DNA of 64,000 nucleotides from Bretschneidera sinensis (Eukaryota > Streptophyta > Magnoliopsida > Brassicales > Akaniaceae): contig CM043698.1 in assembly GCA_023935145.1 (NCBI GenBank), forward strand, positions 143,882,001-143,946,000, written 5' to 3'. Below the pieces are notes generated by a model. That model was not told the DNA's origin. It saw only the letters and a program-made list of their open reading frames with translations, and searched no databases. A program made the translations under genes and the position numbers. Shown here one piece after another: positions 56,263-64,000 of this stretch. Each line of letters opens with the position of its first letter. Positions within the stretch are counted from its first letter, which is position 1.

Positions 56263-58360
56263 CATATCTAATTCTGTCGTATCACAATTCATTTTTTATA
56301 TATCATATAGTGTAAATATTTGTACCTTCTATACGGATTTATGTATTTTGAAACACAAAGAAAGATTGTTTTTATATATATTTTTTTTATAAAAGAAACA
56401 CATACAAAAGGTTCTATCATCAAATACGCAAAGTCACAAAAGGACAACGGAAGTAAGAATCAAAGACTCGTTTTACACGACCCTGAATCTCTTATTTTTA
56501 TTAAATTAAAAAAAATTGAATTTTGATCGTTTTTATTTTATTCATCTCTTAATTTTATTAAATAAGTAAAATTATTCTTTAAATTTTATTCATAAGATTT
56601 TTTTATTCAAAAACACTTTCATCATTAAATAGAAACAAAGACGGGAGAAATTTTCTCAATCTCTTTTAATATGAATGTGGAAAATACTTTTGCTCCAAGT
56701 TGACTAAACATGTATGCCATAAATTCAATATTGAATGTTATAGTTATTCATCGTATTCTTATTAACTCATGAATATACGCGAAATTATCTATGTTATTAA
56801 GTCAATCCATATTTAATATTTAGGAACACATGGCGGCATTGGAAAGAACATACACCACTTGAAAACAAATTAATTAAAGCTTTGATGGTAGATGAAAATT
56901 AGTGTGTCGGAATTGAATTTGTAAGTATCACATCTGGACAGTTTGCCAATGCATCGTCAAGGTAATGAAGAATTGAATGAGTCGCAGGAAAAATTAAATG
57001 TAGTGACAATGGCATACTCCCCACTTTGACATTTACAGAATACATGGAACCGTGAGGTACAATACTTTTTATGGACTTAGTTTACATATCCGTGCTATAT
57101 ATACAGATTTAGGTGTTAGGGGTAAATTATAATTTACGAAATTAAAATAATAAAAATAAATATGAAGGAATTTTTAATAGAAAATTTGTGAATAATTTAT
57201 CATTCAAGTTGCTAAATGTTATGGATTTTTTTATTAACAATTTTTTATATAGTTTTTGTACTGCTCTTTTTAAATATATTAATTATTAATTTATAACAAA
57301 TATAAATATATAAAAACAATTAGAGAAATTTGCACCAAAGATCCACATACTTTGAACTCGTAGAATTTAGACCAATAAACTACGAATTTGGTATAAAATA
57401 TCTCCTCACTTTCAATTGGTAGCAATGTCATCTTTTTCGTGAATGAAATATTTATTTTTCCATTTTGAGATAATTTCATTTTTTAAATGAAATATTCCCT
57501 CATTTTCTGTTATTTGTGATTTTTTCAATTTTTATATTACAAAATTAATGAGAAAAATGTTTTCAATCTTTTTTTCCTCATTCTATATCATATTTGTTTT
57601 CTTAGAAAGATTTCATTGATGAACAATAATTAAAGAGTTTAATTACAATAAAATAATGGGTAGCCCGTGCTACACAAAGGTTTTTTTTTATTTATTTTTT
57701 GTTTAGAATTAAGCATTTCAGTTAGTGTTTTCATAATTTTGAAAATCGAAGTATGTAGTACATCTATACGTACAATCTCTTATTTGTTGGCAATCAATAA
57801 ATATTGAGTTTTTATGAAATATTAATCTTAATATTAAGGTACTTTAATTTACATTTGATTATATTTTAATGAAATATAATAAAATTACATAACGAATTAT
57901 ATTATTAAATTGATTTAAATAAATAACCAAGCATCCAAAGTACTGACAACATGTCTATTTATTTAATTTTCGTTTTCATCCTTCAATCCCGTATTTGTGG
58001 TCAAGTTAACAACACTTCACTAGCATGGCATCAAGTACTGAAATTTTGTTATCTTAGTTTTATGATTTATTATTTGATGACCGAATTTACTTGAAAACAA
58101 TATTGTGTTGACGAATTTTTCTTTAAAAATCATATGTCAGTTTTTTTTAAAAAATTTGCTGATACAAATTAAGACAAAGAATCTTATCAATTTACAACTA
58201 AATTCATGTAAACCTATATAAGTATATAAAGGTGGTGTAAAACATTAACGAGATAAAAATATGTTTACATAATAATTCGTTTTAGGTTAAGTATTTTTTT
58301 TTATCGAAATAGGATTCTCTATATAAGAAATTATTTTACAAATAATTCAAAAATTATTAT

Positions 58361-58362
58361 TT

Positions 58363-58394
<32 letters not shown>

Positions 58395-58397
58395 TAT
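58361..58397. repeat. TA microsatellite
   Basis: A run of TA dinucleotides with a single G interruption. Confidence 0.85.
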
Positions 58398-58623
58398 TAG
58401 CAGTCCACAAACAATAAATTATTATGTAATTAAAATCATAAAATTACACATTTTTTTATCGATATAATTAGGTTTATTTTTAACTTTGTATAAACAATTC
58501 ATTTGTCAAAACTAAAAAAAAAAATACTCAACATGAACAAGTTTTTTCCGTAAAAAGTTTATTACTTTGTAAGTAAATCTATTTATTTTAGAAATATTAA
58601 TAATTATTCAATTGAAAACTTAA

Positions 58624-58924
58624 GGGGAAAAAATAAATTTATCCCCCAGGTTTTATTATTGTTTCTATTTGATCCTTAATTTTCAACGAGTGTCAATTTA
58701 CTTAAAAATGTTATCTTTTGACCCAGTTAGGCATTCTGTCCAAATTCGTGCTTTATCTGCTATTCATTCTCATTATTCTACTCCAATTTTAATGGACGGA
58801 TTTGGATAGAAAGTCCAATTGGACCATAACAGAACGTTCCAGACTAAATTGACATTGATTAAAAATTGGGGGTCAAATAGACACAATGATGAAACCTTGA
58901 GAGTAAATTCGTTTTTTTTTTTCC
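58624..58924. repeat. Foldback repeat (MITE-like)
   Basis: Arms of about 125 bases at each end are imperfect inverted repeats. The left arm has CCCAGGTTTTATTATTGTTT and the right arm, reverse complemented, has CTCAAGGTTTCATCATTGTG. Outer ends are GGGGAAAAAATAAATTTA-like. About 300 bases in total, noncoding. Confidence 0.8.
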
Positions 58925-59994
58925 TTCAAAACTTAATTTTTAAAAGATTTTTGGTTCATTAATAATTTATCAATATATTAAACTTTGTTTAAACTCCAAT
59001 GATATCAATTATTCGTTATATAAAAAAGTTTGGATATGGTATATAAACAAACCATTTACAAAAAGAAAATAAAAAATACTTCATTACTAAAAATTAAGTT
59101 TTATTTCTATTTGATTTGATACGCTAATTTAACCAAAATAAATAATGATTAGATTTATATCACAATAATAAAATCATCAACATTTTAAATTTTATTCACG
59201 TTGAAATAATATTAATTTTTTAATATTATAAATTTTGATGATTGTATTTATTTCGTTGTTATCAAAATTAAAATATTATTTATTATATTAAAATTTATAT
59301 TTAAAAATTAATAAAAATTAATAGCACCTTTCATAATAGCTATTAGTTTAAAAATGCTGGTATAATTGACAGTAAAACTCATACTAATCCATTAGTTGGA
59401 GTACTCGAAAAATAATTACTACCATTTCTTTTGCAAAATAGAAAGAAAATTACTCCATCTCTTCCTCTTCTTTCTTTTTCTTTCCTACAATTTTGGACAA
59501 AAATCCGAACCACGATCTAATGGACCCCACAAACTCTGGTCTTTCCTATGTGGCAGGATCTGATTGGTTGAAATGTCACTGAACGTAAAGAGTTTTGTAG
59601 TCCACTCACGTATATGAATGGTTGAACCTTCCCCTTATTCAGTCCACATTAGCTGCCTTTTGTTGACAATTGGAATCACCTGCACACCTCATTTTTCATG
59701 TGCGGTTTCTCTTTCTCTCCCACCAAACTACCACCACTTGTAATTATCGTTGCAAGCTTGCAGCTAAAGAATTCCACATTCGGTTCACTCCAACATTTCA
59801 CAACTTGTCTCACTTTTTTTAAAACTTTTATTCAGCCTCCATAGTGCACTCTCGATAATCGTGTATATCTCCAATAATGTAAGAATAGAAGTAATTCTGC
59901 ACGAATCCCGAGGTGGGTTTCCCCGAAAGCGAGGTTTCTCCATCTGGGTATATATATTTATCGAAGGTTTGGTGTCGTGGGAGTGTGTTTAATA

Positions 59995-60151
59995 ATGGAG
60001 GAGGACAAGTACTCTAAAGAATTGGATGTGGCGGTTAGACTTGTGCAGATGGCTTGTTCTCTGTGCCAGAGAGTGCAGGAGAGGCTTGTTTCCACGAGTG
60101 GTGGTGATCAAGTGAAGTCTAAGGATGATGATTCTCCTGTTACTGTTGCAG
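59995..60151 (+). CDS. AHL: HAL2-like PAP phosphatase, first coding exon (partial)
   Basis: The exon encodes 52 residues starting MEEDKYSKELDVAVRL and ending KDDDSPVTVA, then breaks one base into the next codon at G60151 before GTAACT. This matches the N-terminus of plant 3'(2'),5'-bisphosphate nucleotidases of the HAL2-like (AHL) type, members of the inositol monophosphatase superfamily. They hydrolyse 3'-phosphoadenosine 5'-phosphate to AMP and so prevent inhibition of sulfotransfer and RNA-processing enzymes. The SPVTVA|D border is a typical exon end in this family. ATG 59995 was chosen because it aligns with family N-termini. Metal-binding motifs lie in later exons, beyond the window. SAL1-type paralogues are similar, but the KELDVAVR and QMACSLCQ words fit AHL best. 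Confidence 0.85.
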
Positions 60152-60699
60152 GTAACTGAAAATTTTGAATTGAGATTTTTTCTTTAATTTGTTTGTGATT
60201 TGGTTTTATTGAATTCAGGGCTGTGTTTTTTGGTGGTTGTGCTTTGAATGGGGTGTTTGATTTTGAGTTTGTTTAAGTTTTTGGATTTAGGATGATTCGC
60301 ATTTTGCATATGTATCTGATTGGCATCAATTTCGGCCTTTTGCTGTGTTTGTTTTGATGAGAAGGCATAGGATGACAAAGGGATTTGAAGGGTAAAAAAC
60401 CGAATTTATCCAATAATTGAATGACATTCACTTGACAATGAAGGCAAACATCAAGCTTGGCTTCGGTGTGTTTATCTTGAGACCAAAATGAAACATAAGG
60501 TTAAATCTATTCTCCTCCATTTTCCCCTCTTTTGAATTGGTGCCTCTGGGAATTTGTAGCAAAAAATGTTGAATTACTTCTGTCTCGGTGAGGAAATTTA
60601 TGCCCTATTGTGTCTTTGGTAGGGGAGGTGGTGATTGAAACTCTCAGACTTTATCTTGTTATTTAGTGTAGAATTTATAAAGAATCTCTTAACATGAAC

Positions 60700-61560
60700 G
60701 CAATGGATGGTATGTTAAGTCATTGGTGACAATGAAAGTGCAATACATATCTTGTGAAAAAGGTCACTAGGAATGGTAATTACCAACCACGACCATAAGA
60801 TTGTAAAATTAAAATGAGCAATCAAAACACCATAAAAAAAACAAGCACAGTAAGGCAAGTTCGTCACAAGCCTACTCCACGGACACACACCAGATAATAT
60901 TCCACTATGAATCTGAGAGATTACATCAGTGTATAAAGTACCTAAAGCACTCAAACTCAATCTCCAAATACATCCAACACTCACTGCTCAATATTTGAGA
61001 ACATGAACCACACACTATAGCTCTTACCAATCTCTCACACTCACACTTGTTTTTCTCTCTACACCTCACCGCATCCATTACTCTTAATTGTTCACTGCTA
61101 GACACTTGCACTTGCAAGACTACACTTGTAGAACCCAAACATGTAGCTCCTCCATGAGGAGGAGCATCTCACTCAACTCCTCGAACTAAACTATATGTTT
61201 GCTCTTTGATCTCTCTTGCTTGATTTCAGCTCTCCAATTTATAGGAGAGCAAATTCCAAGCTCGGCAGATTTTAGGGAGAAACTATTCTCCACTTGGTCC
61301 CATTACAGAACAGTCCCCAGCCTTGTGCAGACGCAGATCAGCCCTTGCTTTGCCGAAGGCAGAGCTTCTCCCAATTCAAAGCTGGTTCCTGGTCACATGG
61401 AGACAAGTTGTCTCCCACCAAGAAAGTGACAGCCAAGATTGAGCAGCCCTCACTGAAGAGATGGCCTGTCATTGGGCCATAATTTATCCTCAAAACATGG
61501 TGGATGTCTCCACCATTTGTCAAAAGCTGTGGCCCCCACCACTTTACTTTAACAACATAT
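60700..61560. mobile_element. Possible inserted element in intron, unresolved
   Basis: About 850 bases differ in composition from the rest of the intron, with CT-rich and AATTTATAGGAGAGC-type words that often occur in plant LTRs. No paired terminal repeats or target-site duplication could be identified, and no coding frame is convincing. Confidence 0.25.
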
Positions 61561-61589
61561 GTGGTATAACCCACGGAATTATTGGAAAA

Positions 61590-62067
61590 TGTAGAGGGAT
61601 ATATTCACTATTTCCATTCCGTTCTAAGCATCTTTCTTTGTTCTCTATCCTGCCTCCTCATTTTCTTTTGAAGCATGTTGTACTTATTGAAATAAGAAAA
61701 CTAGAACGGCGTTTCTTGATGTAGGTATGCAACTTTTGCTTTCTTCTTCTTCTTCTTCATTGAAAAATGTAGAGGGATATATTCACTAGTTCCATTCCGT
61801 TCCAAGCATGTTTCTTTGTTCTCTATCCTGCCTCCTCATTTTCTTTTGAAGCATGTTGTACTTATTGAAATAAGAAAACTAGAACGGCATTGCTTGATGT
61901 AGGTATGCAACTTTTGCTTTCTTCTTCTTCTTCATTGAAAAGCGTAGAGGGATATATTCACTAGTTCCATTTCGTTCTAAGCATGTTTCTTTGTTCTCTA
62001 TCCTGCCTCATTTTCTTTTGACACATGTTGTACTTATTGAAATAAGAAAACTAGAATGGCATTACTT
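61590..62067. repeat. Tandem repeat, about 177-bp unit, 2.7 copies
   Basis: Units begin GTAGAGGGATATATTCACT at about 61591, 61769 and 61944. Each includes CTATCCTGCCTC and a TTC microsatellite, and the third is cut short near 62067. Units are very similar, so the expansion is fairly recent. Confidence 0.92.
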
Positions 62068-64000
62068 GACCCAAAACCAAGCCGGCCAAGAAACAACTTC
62101 TATCTACATCCATCCTCATCTCCAAAAGGGCCATAAAGGAGGGATTCCACTTTACTTTTCAGTTTTGACAGGCCAGCAGGAATGTAGGTCTATTTGCATC
62201 TTTATAGTTTCAACAAGAAAATTCCATTCCACGCCCCAAAAGAAATAAGATAACAAAACATCTCCATCACTTAGACTCCACCCTCGCCCTGGGCTTCAGA
62301 CTTGCCTTGCTTTCCTGCCCTCGACCTTCAGACGGGATGCTCTAGTTGCTGCTGGCTGCTCTTAGCTGAATGCCTTGCTTCGCCCAGTGTCGCAGAAAGC
62401 CATGGGGCCCTCTGTCACCAACACCTTTCCAAAAACCAGGAAACATCCAAAAACTACGAATAGACCAAAAAGACTCCCAATAGTGACGCAAGACGGTCTA
62501 GGGTGGTGCATATGGATTCTCGAATGGTGGGAGAAAAGTAATAGGATTATTCAAAAATGTAATATAAGAACTCTATGCTGTTTATTGTTTCCATTTCATA
62601 CTATGTCATAAGTTGTTTTCATGGAAGTGAATGCGGGTTTGGGTTGGGATCTAAAGGGAATTTTTAAAAAGGATATATGATGCTTCATTTCGCAACGAAA
62701 TTAAACCCGTGGTCTTGTTAATGGAGATTGTAACACAGGCATGGGTGCATGGGCGTATAAAAATACACGCATTATACATACTGTACTTTTAAGCATTGGG
62801 CTTATTAATTTATCTTAGTGCATAATCTTTGATTAATCTTTTTATCTATTGTGATTTCATTTATGTATCACAAAATACCTGGTTGCTCTTGAGGTGATAC
62901 TATATAATGTGAGTTATTGTAAGAGCTTATTATTGTTCCAGAGCTGCTGGTCTTCATTGAGAAGACTAAGGATTTTTTTCTCATGACAGCCTGATAAGTA
63001 AAGTGGGTTAATTGATACAGAAGAAATTCTGTAGAATGATTACTATGTAGTTTTGCTGTTGAATCCATGATAAGCTTGATCTTTGTTAAATGAGAAAAAA
63101 CTGGAGCTGGTGTCTGACCAAGTATTGCCAGGATTATTTTTCCCTAACCTGATATCCCAGGGTGTAGGGCTAGAACTAGAATGATACATATATATGTGAG
63201 AGGGCTAATCGGACAGGTCTTTTATTACGATTCAGGAAACAAACTTTCTTTCTTGTTTAAGCTGGTTTGGTTTGTCTTCTAATATTTGAGAAATTAATAG
63301 TTTACTCTCAACCGAGTAAAATGAACTTGTAGCCCATGTTTTTCCTGAAATGAAGAAACAGAATTACTAAAGATTTATTAAGATAGTAACAATATCGGTT
63401 AGGAGATCATTGTAAGATAAAGAGGACAGTAGACTTAATTCTGACTACTTGGAGAAATCTAGCACATGTATCACCTGTTAATGCAGCTTCACGCTGGTAG
63501 CAATGTGATGTTGTATTGATAAGAGATATTCTTGGGAGATCAAGGAGTTTGTGCACTAAAGGTTATGATAGAACCTTCTTGTAATGATCCTCAGTAGCCT
63601 GGTGTCATATATAAATCACTTCATTGAAAAGAAAGATCATGTAGTTGCAGGATTGAGGCACCAAATTGGCTACCATTTACTCCAGCTATGACAGCATTAG
63701 TTGTTAAACTGAAAAAGAAGAAAGAAGGTCCTTATGGATACTTTTTCATTCCTTTCCTCTCTTTGATATTTTGCTCAGAGTACATCTGTAGTGATTGTGT
63801 TCCTTGCGGTTTGGTTTCGTGATTGATGAGTACTAGCTGTGTGATTTTACATTGGTCACTTAATTGTGATTTTGTCTGTGTGTCTAGTCCTTCATATTCA
63901 TTAGTATAATGCAAAGAAACTTATAGATGGAAGTACTATTAAATTATCATAATGTCAATAGGAAGCAATTGTACTTCTAATCTGCTATGTTTAGCTGATT

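Larger units (their letters stand above)
55271..59994. other. Intergenic between small gene and HAL2-like gene
   Basis: AT-rich DNA with two foldback repeats (56108-56262 and 58624-58924) and a TA microsatellite (about 58361-58397). The last few hundred bases (59460-59994) are less AT-rich, with CT-rich stretches, and probably hold the promoter and leader of the HAL2-like gene. No other gene seen. Confidence 0.6.
60152..64000 (+). other. First intron of HAL2-like gene (continues past window)
   Basis: It begins GTAACTG and contains no segment I can recognise as the next exon, which should encode a D-F/W-x-V-Q-type continuation. The intron would be at least 3.8 kb, long for a plant. It includes a tandem repeat (61590-62067) and, at about 60700-61560, less AT-rich sequence that may be an inserted LTR-like or other element of unknown type. 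Confidence 0.55.

Noticed and set aside
59977..59994. Upstream GTG start for the HAL2-like exon
   Set aside because: Plant nuclear genes use ATG. The ATG at 59995 aligns with the family N-terminus.
60926..61574. Small frames in the HAL2-like intron
   Set aside because: Both strands have short frames with no recognised domain, in a region that may be an inserted noncoding element.

Overview
The window is nuclear DNA of a flowering plant, most likely a eudicot. The evidence is an Athila/Tekay/Tat/copia retrotransposon mix, AT-rich intergenic DNA with foldback (MITE-like) repeats, a THESEUS1-type receptor kinase gene, and the first exon of a HAL2-like PAP phosphatase gene with a plant-style intron. 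I cannot name the species.

Bases 1-33413 are almost entirely nested LTR retrotransposons. The oldest layer is a decayed Tat-type Ty3/gypsy element on the minus strand, now in three pieces (12349-12607, 21002-22142, 30897-33413). It has been split by a Tekay/Del-type chromovirus (about 12608-21001, plus strand, with an internal tandem duplication) and by a non-autonomous Athila-type element (22143-30896, plus strand, both LTRs, 4-of-5-base target-site duplication). A second, much better preserved Athila element lies on the minus strand at 3277-12348. It has an intact 1795-codon gag-pol frame and its 5' LTR, but its 3' end is replaced by an inverted copy of itself running in from the left window edge (1-3276). 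The two copies form a palindrome with arms of about 2.1 kb and an 1167-base spacer.

Both Athila elements share an unusual layout. Clusters of a 14-base CpG-rich palindrome (TGCGATCGATCGCA and its TGCGCTCGAGCGCA variant) lie upstream of the LTR TATA box, just before the gag start, upstream of a second TATA-like box between pol and the env-position ORF, and just before that ORF. With candidate splice sites, this suggests a separate transcription unit for the env-position gene. This is inferred from conservation between the two elements and has not been shown.

Bases 33414-36539 hold AT-rich DNA and a solo LTR (34552-35303) with a perfect 5-base target-site duplication and an internal 127-base tandem array. 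THE1 (36540-39077, minus) is a complete single-exon gene. The 20.9 kb between THE1 and the HAL2-like gene is AT-rich and holds at least five foldback repeats, a degraded Ty1/copia element (46724-51892, minus) and one small conserved-looking zinc-ribbon gene (54952-55158, minus). The HAL2-like gene starts at 59995 on the plus strand, and its first intron fills the rest of the window. The Arabidopsis counterparts of THE1 and the HAL2-like gene are, as I recall, neighbours (At5g54380 and At5g54390), so the gene order looks conserved while the space between them has expanded.
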